A DNA stretch of 64,000 bases from Rhodanobacter sp. DHB23 (GTDB taxonomy: Bacteria > Pseudomonadota > Gammaproteobacteria > Xanthomonadales > Rhodanobacteraceae): positions 43,735 to 107,734 of the forward strand of contig NZ_JACYXK010000016.1 of NCBI RefSeq assembly GCF_014842975.1, given 5' to 3'. Shown here piece by piece: positions 1 to 9,920 of this stretch. The position numbers were made by a program, and so were the translations under genes. The notes beneath the pieces were generated by a model. The model had not been told where the DNA came from and did not search any database. It saw only the letters and a program-made list of their open reading frames with translations. The first letter of the stretch is position 1. Every line of letters begins with the position of its first letter.

Positions 1-152
1 GTCACCGCGATCACGATCGCCGCGCCGCCGGGGTTGTTGCGTTCGACGTACTCCCAGCGGCCGCGCCTGCGCAGGCTCAGCCAGCGGCCCTGGTACAGGG
101 TTTCCACCGGCGCGTCGGCATCCGCGGGCAGGGAGTGGCCATGCGGGTCCAT
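1..152 (-). CDS. NUDIX-family hydrolase, N-terminal part only
   Basis: About 50 N-terminal residues are visible; the rest runs off the left edge, so the NUDIX box itself is not in view. The start is MDPHGHSLPADADAPVETLY, followed by a basic stretch (GRWLSLRRRGRWEYVER) and NPGGAAIVIAV. That pattern is typical of the first strands of ADP-ribose-pyrophosphatase-like NUDIX proteins. The ATG overlaps the ispB stop codon (TGATG), so the two genes are probably translated in sequence from one message. The family call rests on a short N-terminal match and is therefore moderate. Confidence 0.6.
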   Translation of the reverse strand, partial: MDPHGHSLPADADAPVETLYQGRWLSLRRRGRWEYVERNNPGGAAIVIAV

Positions 153-1153
153 CAGAACGTGCGCTGCACCGAGTAGTCGGCCAGCGTGGCCAGCGCATCG
201 CGGTAGGGCGAGGCGGGCAGCATGGACAGGGCGTCGTGCGCGGCGTTGGCGTGCGCCTCGGCGCGTGCGCGGGTGCGCTCCAGCGCGCCGGAGTCGTGGA
301 TCGCGGCGATGATGCGGTCCAGCGAATCCAGCCCGCCATGTTCGATGGCGTGGCGCAGCGAGGCCGCCTGTTCCGGCGTGGCGTTCTGCAGCGCATAGAT
401 CAGCGGCAGGGTGGGCTTGCCTTCGGCGAGGTCGTCGCCGATGTTCTTGCCCAGCGTGTCGGCGTCGCTGGTGTAGTCCAGCAGGTCGTCGGCGATCTGG
501 AACGCGTAGCCCAGCTCCATGCCGTAGCGGCGCAGCGCGGCCACCTGTTCCGCGGGCAGCCCGCCGAGCAGTCCGCCCAGCTCGGTGGCGGCGGCGAACA
601 GCACGGCGGTCTTGCGCTCGATCACCGCGAGGTAGGCGGCCTCGTCCACGTCGGCGTTGCCGATGTTGAGCAGCTGCAGTACCTCGCCCTCGGCGATGGT
701 GTTGGTGGTGTCGGCGAGGATGCGCATGATGCGCATGTCGTCCAGCTCGACCATCAGCTGGAACGAGCGCGAGTAGAGGAAGTCGCCCACCAGCACGCTG
801 GCGGCATTGCCCCACAGCGCGTTCGCGGTCTGCCGGCCGCGGCGCAGGCCGGATTCGTCCACCACGTCGTCGTGCAGCAGGGTGGAGGTGTGGATGAACT
901 CGATCACCGCGGCCAGCTTCACGTGCTGCTCGCCGCGGTAGCCCGCCGCGCGCGCGGCCAGCGCGTGCAGCATCGGCCGCAGCCGCTTGCCGCCGCCGGC
1001 GATGATGTGTTCGGCGATCTGGTTGATCAGCACCACGTCGGAAGCCAGCCGCGCGCGGATCAGCGCGTCGATGCGGCGCATGTCGGCGTCGGCGAGTGCG
1101 CGCACGGTGGCGAAGTCGGCGGGGCGTGGAGCGTCGGCTGGGATCGAGTTCAT
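152..1153 (-). CDS. ispB: Octaprenyl diphosphate synthase (trans-polyprenyl synthase)
   Basis: Class I trans-isoprenyl diphosphate synthase of 333 residues, which elongates farnesyl diphosphate with isopentenyl diphosphate to make the quinone side chain. Visible signatures are GGGKRLRPML, the first aspartate-rich motif LLHDDVVDESGLRRG with the downstream basic residues, and the second motif in the context FQIADDLLDYTSD. The start MNSIPADAPRP was chosen over an upstream extension because the extension (PSDRDPVAATTGRR...) is low-complexity, unlike the family, and would run through the intergenic region shared with the divergent DedA gene. Its stop overlaps the start of the NUDIX gene. Chain length (C40) is inferred from the taxon, not from sequence. 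Confidence 0.9.
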   Translation of the reverse strand: MNSIPADAPRPADFATVRALADADMRRIDALIRARLASDVVLINQIAEHIIAGGGKRLRPMLHALAARAAGYRGEQHVKLAAVIEFIHTSTLLHDDVVDESGLRRGRQTANALWGNAASVLVGDFLYSRSFQLMVELDDMRIMRILADTTNTIAEGEVLQLLNIGNADVDEAAYLAVIERKTAVLFAAATELGGLLGGLPAEQVAALRRYGMELGYAFQIADDLLDYTSDADTLGKNIGDDLAEGKPTLPLIYALQNATPEQAASLRHAIEHGGLDSLDRIIAAIHDSGALERTRARAEAHANAAHDALSMLPASPYRDALATLADYSVQRTF

Positions 1154-1290
1154 GGGTGGTCGCGGTCTGGTTCGCCCGATTATAGAGGCTGGTCGCCGCG
1201 AACCCGCATCTGGGGGGAGATTGCAAGCCGCACTGGCCGGCCCAATGATGGTGCGGCGGCCCGTCGTTGCCGCCACGGGGTCCCGGTCCG

Positions 1291-2277
1291 ATGGCACACG
1301 AAATCATTGCGTTGATCGCCCAGTACGGCCTGCTGCTGGTGTTCCTCAACGTGCTGGCGGCGCAGGCGGGCGTGCCGGTGCCGGCGGTGCCCACCCTGGT
1401 CGTGGCCGGCGCGCTGGCAGCAGGCGGCCGCCTGTCGCTGGCCGGCATCGTGGCGGCGGCCCTGGCTGGCAGCCTGATCGGCGACCTGGCCTGGTACCTG
1501 GCGGGGCGGCGCTATGGGGCGGGGGTGATGCGCACGCTCTGCCGCATCTCGCTGTCGCCGGATTCCTGCGTGAAGCAGTCGGAGCTGCGTTTCCAGCGCT
1601 GGCGCGGCCAGGTGCTGCTGGTCGCCAAGTTCGTGCCGGGGCTGTCGCTGCTGGCGCCGCCGCTGGTCGGCGCGATGGGCCTGCCGCCGCGGAACTTCGT
1701 GCTGCTCGACGGCCTGGGCGCACTGCTCTGGGCGGGTGTGTCGCTCGCGCTTGGCTACGCTTTCGCGGGCGAAGTCGATCGCGTGCTGGACGCCGTCGCC
1801 CATGCGGGCACGGCGACGGTCGAGGTGGGGGCGGCGCTGCTCGTGGCCTATGTGCTGGTCCGATGGTGGCGGCGCGAACGCCTGCTGCGGTCGCTGCGGA
1901 TGGCCCGCATCGGTGTCGAGGAACTGGCTCGCGCGATCGCGGCAGGCCACGCGCCCGTGGTGATCGACGTGCGTTCGACGGTGGCGCGGCAACTGGACGA
2001 CCGGGTCATTCCCGATGCGCTGCTTGCCGAGATCGATGGCGTCGTGCAGGTGGTCGAGGCGATACCGATCGACCGCGAGCTGGTGGTGTATTGCAACTGC
2101 CCGAACGAGGTCTCCGCCGCCTACGCAGCGCAGGCGCTGATGGCGCGCGGCTATCGCCGCGTGCGACCGCTGCGGGGTGGACTGGACGCCTGGGATGCTG
2201 CCGGCTACACGGTGCATCGATTGGCTGAGGCTGGTGCGGGGCAGGGCGTGGACGATTCCGCGCCGACGGCGGCCTGA
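1291..2277 (+). CDS. DedA-family membrane protein fused to a rhodanese domain
   Basis: A 328-residue protein. Residues 1 to about 195 are a DedA/SNARE-associated (VTT) membrane domain with several hydrophobic helices and the family segment FRWRGQ-like 'RFQRWRGQVLLVAKFVPGLS'. Residues about 215-310 are a rhodanese-like domain: VVIDVRSTVARQ, the active-site loop VVYCNCPNEVSAA with two cysteines, and PLRGGLDAWDAAGY. DedA proteins are implicated in lipid flipping and envelope homeostasis; rhodanese domains carry a sulfane-sulfur cysteine. The ATG (MAHEIIALIAQYG) was preferred over an in-frame start eight codons upstream. It diverges from ispB with 137 bases between them. The exact substrate is unknown. 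Confidence 0.85.
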   Translation: MAHEIIALIAQYGLLLVFLNVLAAQAGVPVPAVPTLVVAGALAAGGRLSLAGIVAAALAGSLIGDLAWYLAGRRYGAGVMRTLCRISLSPDSCVKQSELRFQRWRGQVLLVAKFVPGLSLLAPPLVGAMGLPPRNFVLLDGLGALLWAGVSLALGYAFAGEVDRVLDAVAHAGTATVEVGAALLVAYVLVRWWRRERLLRSLRMARIGVEELARAIAAGHAPVVIDVRSTVARQLDDRVIPDALLAEIDGVVQVVEAIPIDRELVVYCNCPNEVSAAYAAQALMARGYRRVRPLRGGLDAWDAAGYTVHRLAEAGAGQGVDDSAPTAA

Positions 2278-2315
2278 GGTCGCAAACAAGTTCCAGCCGT
2301 GCGGCTCCCCGGCAG

Positions 2316-2342
2316 AAATCTTTACGAGAAATATATGCGGCA
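2316..2342 (+). promoter_or_regulatory. AT-rich segment ahead of the kdp operon (possible promoter/KdpE region)
   Basis: The 157 bases between the DedA-rhodanese gene and kdpF are GC-rich except for AAATCTTTACGAGAAATATA around 2316-2335. KdpE recognises AT-rich sequence ahead of kdp operons in other bacteria, so this is the likeliest regulatory stretch. No convincing -35/-10 pair can be asserted by eye. Confidence 0.3.
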
Positions 2343-2434
2343 GCGGTTTTCCGCTATCCGCCCGTTATGCCCGCAAGCCTAGATTGCGCACCTTGCCGCG
2401 CCGCCTTCCCGGCGCGGTTCCACGGAGGCATGCA

Positions 2435-2524
2435 ATGGGCTGGGCAATGGTGTTGGGCGGCGTGATGGCCGCGGGTTTGTTCGTCTACCTGTTCTACGCG
2501 CTGTTCCGTCCGGAACGGTTCTGA
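2435..2524 (+). CDS. kdpF: KdpF, small stabilising subunit of the K+-transporting ATPase
   Basis: A 29-residue single-span membrane peptide starting MGWAMVLGG and ending YALFRPERF. The length and the C-terminal pattern YALxxxxxF match E. coli KdpF, which ends YALINAEAF (recalled from knowledge). KdpF sits at the KdpA/KdpB interface and stabilises the complex. A strong Shine-Dalgarno (GGAGG at 2424-2428) supports the ATG at 2435. A longer frame through the same stop exists but would cross the upstream gene's 3' region. Confidence 0.8.
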   Translation: MGWAMVLGGVMAAGLFVYLFYALFRPERF

Positions 2525-2534
2525 GGGCGGCACG

Positions 2535-2618
2535 ATGAGCGATTTCATTTTCGTGGGACTGGTGGCGGTGTTCTTCATCGGCCTGGTGCTGTACATCGCC
2601 GCGCTGGAGAAGATCTGA
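2535..2618 (+). CDS. 27-residue membrane microprotein in the kdp operon
   Basis: A single transmembrane peptide, MSDFIFVGLVAVFFIGLVLY followed by IAALEKI, placed 10 bases after the kdpF stop and ending on the base before the kdpA ATG. The in-frame stop, the purine-rich leader (GAGGGCGG at 2523-2530) and the exact packing between kdpF and kdpA argue that it is translated. It resembles KdpF in size and topology but lacks the KdpF C-terminal pattern, so it may be a second KdpF-like accessory subunit. The function is inferred only from position. Confidence 0.6.
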   Translation: MSDFIFVGLVAVFFIGLVLYIAALEKI

Positions 2619-4322
2619 ATGAGTACGGACCTTCTCTACTTCGTGCTGATGCTGGCGTGCATGACCGCATTGGCGATACCGATGGGCAAGTATCTGGCGG
2701 GGGTGTTCACCGACGCCGGGCACGCGTTGCCCGAGCGCGTGACCTATCGCCTGCTGGGCGTGGATCCGGACCACGGCATGCGCTGGTCGCAGTACGGCCT
2801 GGCGCTGGTGCTGGCGAACGCGGCGATGCTGCTGCTGGGCTACCTGCTGCTGCGCGTGCAGGCGTGGCTGCCGTGGAACCCCCTGCACCTGCCGGGGATG
2901 TCGCCGGACCTGGCGTTCAACACCGCGGCCTCCTTCATCACCAACACCAACTGGCAGTCGTACTCGGGCGAGAACACCTTGTCCAACTTCAGCCAGATGG
3001 CGGCGCTGACCTTCTTGATGACAGTGAGCGCGGCCACCGGCCTGGCGGCGGGCGCGGCTTTCATCCGTGCGCTGGGCCACGCCGAGAAGCCGGAGATCGG
3101 CAATTTCTGGGTGGACCTGACGCGCATCGTCTGGCGCGTGCTGCTGCCGGTCTGCTTCGTGGTGGCGCTGGTCTGCGTGTGGCAGGGCGTGCCGCAGACG
3201 CTGGCCTCGGATGCCGTGGCGACCACGCTGGAAGGCGCGAAGCAGCACATCATCCTCGGCGCGGTTGCGAGCCTCGAGGCGATCAAGAACATCGGCACCA
3301 ACGGCGGCGGCTTCTTCGGCGCGAACGCGGCGCATCCGTTCGAGAATCCCACGCCGTTCACCAACTCGCTGGAAATCCTGTCGATGCTGCTGATCCCCTC
3401 GGCGCTGACGGTGACGTTCGGTTGCATGCTGACGCGCAAGCGCCAGGGCTGGGTGTTCTTCGGCGCGTTCCTGGTGATGTTCGTCGGCTTCCTCGCCATT
3501 GCGTATCCGGCGGAGCGGGCGGGCAATCCGCAGTTCACCACGCTGGGCGTGGCGCAGCAGCACACGGTCACCCAGCCGGGCGGCAACATGGAAGGCAAGG
3601 AGATGCGCTTCGGCATCGCCGGCAGCAGCCTGTTCGTCACCTCAACCACCGCCGCGACCACCGGTGCGGTGGATGCGATGCACGATTCGCTGACCCCGCT
3701 GGGCGGCCTGGTGCCGCTGGGCGAGATGATGTTGAACTGCGTGTTCGGCGGCAAGGGCGTGGGCCTGATCAACCTGCTGCAGTACGCGATCCTCGCGGTG
3801 TTCCTGATCGGCATGATGATCGGCCGCACGCCGGAGTTCCTCGGCAAGAAGATCGAGGCGCGCGAGATCAAGCTGGTGATGCTGGCGGTGCTGGCGCATC
3901 CGATCTGCATCCTCGGCTTCACCGCGCTGGCGGTGCTGTGGCCGCACATCGCCGATTCGCTGGGCAACACCGGCCCGCACGGCTTCAGCGAGATCCTCTA
4001 CGCCTACACCTCGGCCACCGCGAACAACGGTTCGGCGTTCGGCGGGCTCAGCGTGAACACGCCCTTCTACAACACCACCATCGGCCTCGCGATCCTGATC
4101 GGCCGCTACGGCACCTTGCTGCCGATGCTGGCGGTGGCGGGCCTGCTGGCCGGCAAGAAGACGCTGCCGGAAACCGCCGGCACCTTCCCCACGGCCACGC
4201 CGCTGTTCATGGCGCTGACCGTGCTGGTGACCCTGGTGGTGGGTGGCCTCACCTTCCTGCCGGCGCTGGCGCTGGGACCGCTGGTCGAGCACATCGCCAT
4301 GCTGCACGACCAATTGTTCTGA
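2619..4322 (+). CDS. kdpA: KdpA, potassium-binding channel-like subunit
   Basis: A 567-residue inner-membrane protein of the SKT (superfamily of K+ transporters) fold with about ten membrane helices, close to the 557 residues of the E. coli protein. It binds and translocates K+ in the KdpFABC P-type ATPase. Selectivity-filter-like segments are visible, including [20 protein letters not shown] near residue 228 and [20 protein letters not shown] near residue 468. The ATG directly follows the microprotein stop codon, and kdpC begins nine bases after the kdpA stop. No irregularities are seen. Confidence 0.95.
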   Translation: MSTDLLYFVLMLACMTALAIPMGKYLAGVFTDAGHALPERVTYRLLGVDPDHGMRWSQYGLALVLANAAMLLLGYLLLRVQAWLPWNPLHLPGMSPDLAFNTAASFITNTNWQSYSGENTLSNFSQMAALTFLMTVSAATGLAAGAAFIRALGHAEKPEIGNFWVDLTRIVWRVLLPVCFVVALVCVWQGVPQTLASDAVATTLEGAKQHIILGAVASLEAIKNIGTNGGGFFGANAAHPFENPTPFTNSLEILSMLLIPSALTVTFGCMLTRKRQGWVFFGAFLVMFVGFLAIAYPAERAGNPQFTTLGVAQQHTVTQPGGNMEGKEMRFGIAGSSLFVTSTTAATTGAVDAMHDSLTPLGGLVPLGEMMLNCVFGGKGVGLINLLQYAILAVFLIGMMIGRTPEFLGKKIEAREIKLVMLAVLAHPICILGFTALAVLWPHIADSLGNTGPHGFSEILYAYTSATANNGSAFGGLSVNTPFYNTTIGLAILIGRYGTLLPMLAVAGLLAGKKTLPETAGTFPTATPLFMALTVLVTLVVGGLTFLPALALGPLVEHIAMLHDQLF

Positions 4323-4331
4323 GAGAAACCC

Positions 4332-4984
4332 ATGAACGATACGAACACTTCCATCCGCAGCCTGCTGCGGCCGGCGATCGCGTCTGCCGTGCTGTTCATG
4401 CTGCTCACCGGGCTGGCCTATCCGCTGGTCACCACCGCGGCGGCGAACCTGCTGTTGCCGTGGCGCGCGCAGGGCAGCCTGGTGCAGCACGACGGCCGGG
4501 TGATCGGCTCGGCCCTGCTGGGCCAGGCCTTCACCGCGCCGCGTTATTTCCACCCGCGCCCCAGCGTCACGCAGGCCGCGGATCCGAAGGACCCGAGCAA
4601 GACCGTGGACGCGCCCTACAACGCGGAGCTGAGCGCCGCGAGCAACGACGGCTCGACCAATCGCAAGCTGATCGATGCTGTGGCCGGACGTGCACGCGCC
4701 TATCGCAGCGAGAACGGCCTGGCCGCGAACGCACCGGTTCCGGTCGATGCGGTCACCGCCTCCGGCTCGGGGCTGGATCCCGAGATCTCGCTGGCCAACG
4801 CAGAGCTGCAGCTGCCCCGCGTGGCGGCGCAGCGCGGCCTGCCGCAGGCCGAGGTGGAGCGCCTGTTGAACGAGCACACCGCAGCGCGCGTGTTCGGCCT
4901 GTTCGGCGTGCCGCGGGTGAACGTGCTGGAACTGAACCTCGCCCTCGATACGCTCGCGCGTGAGGGTCAACACGGAACGAAGTC

Positions 4985-4988
<4 letters not shown>
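4332..4988 (+). CDS. kdpC: KdpC, accessory subunit of the K+-transporting ATPase
   Basis: A 218-residue protein with one N-terminal membrane helix (about residues 13-37, ending [12 protein letters not shown]) and a periplasmic domain containing [20 protein letters not shown] and [20 protein letters not shown], which are KdpC hallmarks. KdpC increases the potassium affinity of the pump. Unusually, it lies between kdpA and kdpB rather than after kdpB. Its stop codon overlaps the kdpB start (ATGA), which implies translational coupling to kdpB. Confidence 0.93.
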
Positions 4989-7051
<2,063 letters not shown>

Positions 7052-7061
7052 GGATTGATCC

Positions 7062-7256
7062 ATGAACGCACAACTGAAACTCTCCGTGAACCTTCCCGAC
7101 GACCAGCACGAACAGATCGAGGTGGTCGTTTCCACCGGCGAAGGCCACGACGTGGTGATCGCGCTACCGGTGCGGCAGAACGCCCCGGCGCACGTGGCCA
7201 CCGCGGCCGAGCGCGAGCAGGACGACTACGTGCTTGGCGGCTATGCCGGCATCTGA
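7062..7256 (+). CDS. Small acidic hypothetical protein downstream of kdpB
   Basis: A 64-residue frame starting MNAQLKLSVNLPDDQHEQIE and ending DDYVLGGYAGI, 10 bases after kdpB, with a GAGG-type leader (AGGATTG) before the ATG. It has no signal peptide and no membrane segment; beta-strand-like alternation is seen in the first half. No family is recognised. Its position in the kdp transcription unit suggests a link to potassium uptake, but this is inference only. Confidence 0.55.
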   Translation: MNAQLKLSVNLPDDQHEQIEVVVSTGEGHDVVIALPVRQNAPAHVATAAEREQDDYVLGGYAGI

Positions 7257-7274
7257 CGAGCCTGCGCTCTTGCT

Positions 7275-7425
7275 CGTCATTCCGGCGAAAGCCGGACAAG
7301 CGCAGCGCGCAGAATGCCCGAAGGGCGGCCCCATAGGAGTGAGCGCAGCGAATCATCCAGCGACTTTGCGCTTGATGGCTTTCAATCACTGGATCCCAGC
7401 TTGCGCTGGGATGCCGAGCGACAAG
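7275..7425. repeat. REP-like dispersed repeat between kdp genes
   Basis: It begins CGTCATTCCGGCGAAAGCCG (an imperfect palindrome), runs through GGACAAGCGCAGCGCGCAG and CGAAGGGCGGCC, and ends with the hairpin GGATCCCAGC/GCTGGGATGC. The same modules recur at 9434-9566 and 55003-55180. It fills the gap between the 64-residue gene and the porin gene and could act as a transcript-stabilising or attenuating structure. Confidence 0.75.
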
Positions 7426-7475
7426 TTCATCGCTTCACGAAAGCGGCCGTTGCGGGCCGTGAAACAAGGACAGAC

Positions 7476-8963
7476 ATGACACACAAGAAACTGGTTCCGC
7501 TGGCGCTGCTGCTGGCGATCCTGCCGGTTGGGCGCGCGCTGGCCGACACCACCGCGGCCGCGCCGCTGGCCGATCCGCAAAGCGCCATCTCGACGCCGGC
7601 ACCCGCGATGGAGGTGCAAAGCTCCGACTGCTCGCACGGCTTCCTCTCGCGCTTCGCCGCGGCGTACCGCGAAGACGCGCAGCCGGCCGACCCGAACGCA
7701 CCGGCGACCAAGCGCCGCGCGATGGACGCACCGCTGGACTCGCCGCCGTTCCCCTCGTCGGAATGGCAGCTCGGCGGCGTGCCGGCGCCGATCGGCGTGC
7801 CGGACACCAACTCCACCTATCCGCTGGAAAAAGCTCTGGTCTGCACCGCGCTGGGCCAGTGGATGCAGCGCAACCGCATCGAGATGTTCGGCTGGGTCAC
7901 GCCGTCGGGGAACCTCAGCACCTCCAGCAAGAGCAACGCGCCGCTGTCGTACAACACGCGCGCCAACCGCCTGGAGTTCGACCAGTTCGTGTTCAACCTC
8001 ACGCGGGTGGAAGACACGGTGCAGACCGACCACCTGGACTGGGGCTTCGACATCTCCAACCTGTACGGCTACGACTACCACTACACGGTGATGAAGGGCG
8101 TCTTCAGCAGCCAGCTGCTGAACAACCCGTCCAGCAACGAGCCGCAGAACGGCAAGGTCTACGGCGACGACCCGATGCTGTTCTACGCCGACCTCTACAT
8201 CCCGTGGGTGGCCGAGGGCATGGTCGTGCGCGTCGGCCGCTATCTTTCGCTGCCGGACATCGAAGCGCAGTTCTCGCCGCAGAACTATCTGATGACCCAC
8301 TCGATCCTCTACACCGAGGACCCGTACACGCAGATGGGCGTCATGACCACCACGCGCCTGAACCAGCAGTGGACGTTGCAGCTCGGCGTGAACGCCAGCA
8401 ACGACACCGCGCCGTGGAACCGCTCCGCGCGCCCCACGTTGCAGGCCTGCGTGCGCTGGGTGTCGGCCGACAACAACGACATGCTGTACCCCTGCATCAA
8501 CAGCCTCAACCACTCCGACTACAACTACAACAACGTGCAGATGTACGTGATGACCTGGGGCCACCGCTTCAGTGAGCGCGTGCACATCCTCACCGAGGCC
8601 TACCGCATGTTCGGCCGCGACGTCCCCGGCTTCGGTCCGGGCGGCATCCCGGGCGAGCCGGGCACCTCGGCGCTGCCGGGCAATGCGGGCGCGTTCGGCG
8701 CGGTCAACTACCTCAACATCGAGCTGGACGCGAAGAACATGCTGTCCATCCGCAACGAGTTCTACGACGACGAAAGGGGGCAGCGCACCGGCTATGCCAC
8801 GCGCTACAGCAGCCATACCGTCGGCATCACGCACTGGGTGTCGCAGGATCTGGAGATCCAGCCGGAGTTGCGTTACGAGAAATCGTATGACGTCGATGCT
8901 TATGACGGCGGGCGCAAGGACTATCAGGCGGTGGCGTTGCTGGATGCGATCATCCACTTCTGA
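7476..8963 (+). CDS. Outer-membrane beta-barrel protein (BBP2/porin-like), kdp-linked
   Basis: A 495-residue exported protein. The signal peptide MTHKKLVPLALLLAILPVGR-ALA is followed by a body rich in alternating aromatic and polar residues and ends in a C-terminal aromatic residue (LDAIIHF), as expected of an outer-membrane barrel. Segments such as NRLEFDQFVFNLTRVEDTVQ and VVRVGRYLSLPDIEAQFSPQ resemble the BBP2 family of putative porins. The start was chosen for the signal peptide and an AAGGA site at 7466-7470. It lies between kdpB and kdpD, so it may let potassium or a counter-ion cross the outer membrane (inference). Confidence 0.8.
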   Translation: MTHKKLVPLALLLAILPVGRALADTTAAAPLADPQSAISTPAPAMEVQSSDCSHGFLSRFAAAYREDAQPADPNAPATKRRAMDAPLDSPPFPSSEWQLGGVPAPIGVPDTNSTYPLEKALVCTALGQWMQRNRIEMFGWVTPSGNLSTSSKSNAPLSYNTRANRLEFDQFVFNLTRVEDTVQTDHLDWGFDISNLYGYDYHYTVMKGVFSSQLLNNPSSNEPQNGKVYGDDPMLFYADLYIPWVAEGMVVRVGRYLSLPDIEAQFSPQNYLMTHSILYTEDPYTQMGVMTTTRLNQQWTLQLGVNASNDTAPWNRSARPTLQACVRWVSADNNDMLYPCINSLNHSDYNYNNVQMYVMTWGHRFSERVHILTEAYRMFGRDVPGFGPGGIPGEPGTSALPGNAGAFGAVNYLNIELDAKNMLSIRNEFYDDERGQRTGYATRYSSHTVGITHWVSQDLEIQPELRYEKSYDVDAYDGGRKDYQAVALLDAIIHF

Positions 8964-8995
8964 TGTTTGCTTTCCTTTCGCTATTGCTGCGATGG

Positions 8996-9090
8996 CCTGC
9001 ATTTCCCCTCTCCCGCTTGCGGACGCGGGGAAGGGCCATGGATGGCCCTGCTTTGAGGAGCGAGGAAGAGGGGTAGGGGAGAGGGGCTTT
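8996..9090. repeat. Dispersed CCCCTCTCCCGCTTGCGG-type repeat
   Basis: It starts CCCCTCTCCCGCTTGCGG and ends GGGGTAGGGGAGAGGGGCTT, forming an imperfect inverted repeat just downstream of the porin gene. Related copies occur at 41095-41220 and 61866-61912. It can fold into a hairpin and may serve as a terminator, but it has no clean U-tract. Confidence 0.6.
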
Positions 9091-9146
9091 TGCTTGTGTG
9101 TTTGCCGCAAGTTTCAAAGCGGGTTCGTGCGCCTGTCGGCGCCCGA

Positions 9147-9182
9147 GTTACTTCTCTTTTGCGTGCCCAAAAGAGAAGTAAC
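9147..9182. repeat. Perfect inverted repeat GTTACTTCTCTTTT / AAAAGAGAAGTAAC
   Basis: Fourteen-base arms at 9147-9160 and 9169-9182 enclose GCGTGCCC. A partial further copy (TTGGTTACTTCTCTTG) appears near 9703-9718. It sits in the 957-base stretch without a gene between the porin and kdpD. The rest of that stretch holds the preceding repeat, palindromic runs such as GAGTCCATCCATGGACTC near 9290, and the REP element at 9434-9566. No gene is supported there. Confidence 0.7.
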
Positions 9183-9433
9183 CAAGAGAAAAGGGCACCC
9201 CGCGGCGACGCTTTTCGCCCATCCATGGGCGAAAAGTCCGTGAGGCGTGGCCGGGCTTTTCGGCCGGACTCCTGTCCGGTCGAAAAGGCGAGTCCATCCA
9301 TGGACTCGCCCGCTGCGCGGCCTTGTCGTCCACACCTCACCGTCGCCGAGGGGCCCCGAAGAGCAGCGCGCTCCTGCGCGCAGAAGCAACAACCAAAGCA
9401 AAGAAAAAAACGTGAGCGGTATTCGTGCTTCTG

Positions 9434-9566
9434 CTCGTCATCCCGGCGAAGGCCGGACAAAAGCGAGCTACGCGAGCGTTGAACAGCCGAAGGCTCGCCC
9501 CTTCGGGGCCGCCCTGCGGGCGTTCTGCGCGCTTCGCGCTTGTCCGGCCTTCGCCGGGATGACGAG
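9434..9566. repeat. Large REP/BIME-like inverted repeat
   Basis: Twenty-seven-base arms CTCGTCATCCCGGCGAAGGC-CGGACAA (9434-9460) and the reverse complement (9540-9566) flank 79 bases containing CGCCCCTTCGGGGCCGCCCT. It belongs to the same dispersed family as 7275-7425 and 55003-55180, and is here present as a closed inverted pair. Confidence 0.85.
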
Positions 9567-9920
9567 TGTGTGGGTGCTCGCGTGCCTCGGCTTCCAGATA
9601 CGGCGCGGCATGGCGGCGGCGGAGGTCGTGTCGCGGGATATAGTTCCAACATCCTCGAAACAGCCGGCTTGTAATCCCGGCGGATTAAGCAAGGCCATTT
9701 CTCTTGGTTACTTCTCTTGACTCCGGGCATCCTGCCCTCCGCCCTGCGGGCCGGCTTCGCCGTTCGCCACCGCTCCCGGCGGTGGCGTGGGCCAGCAAAG
9801 GGAAGTGACTCGAGCGCCGGCAGGCGATCGAAAGCCCGCCGCAGGCGAGCCAAGCTGCGGGAGCAAACGGTTGTCGCGAACACTCAAACCAAGAGCAGCA
9901 TCATCCAAGACCTCCGGCGC

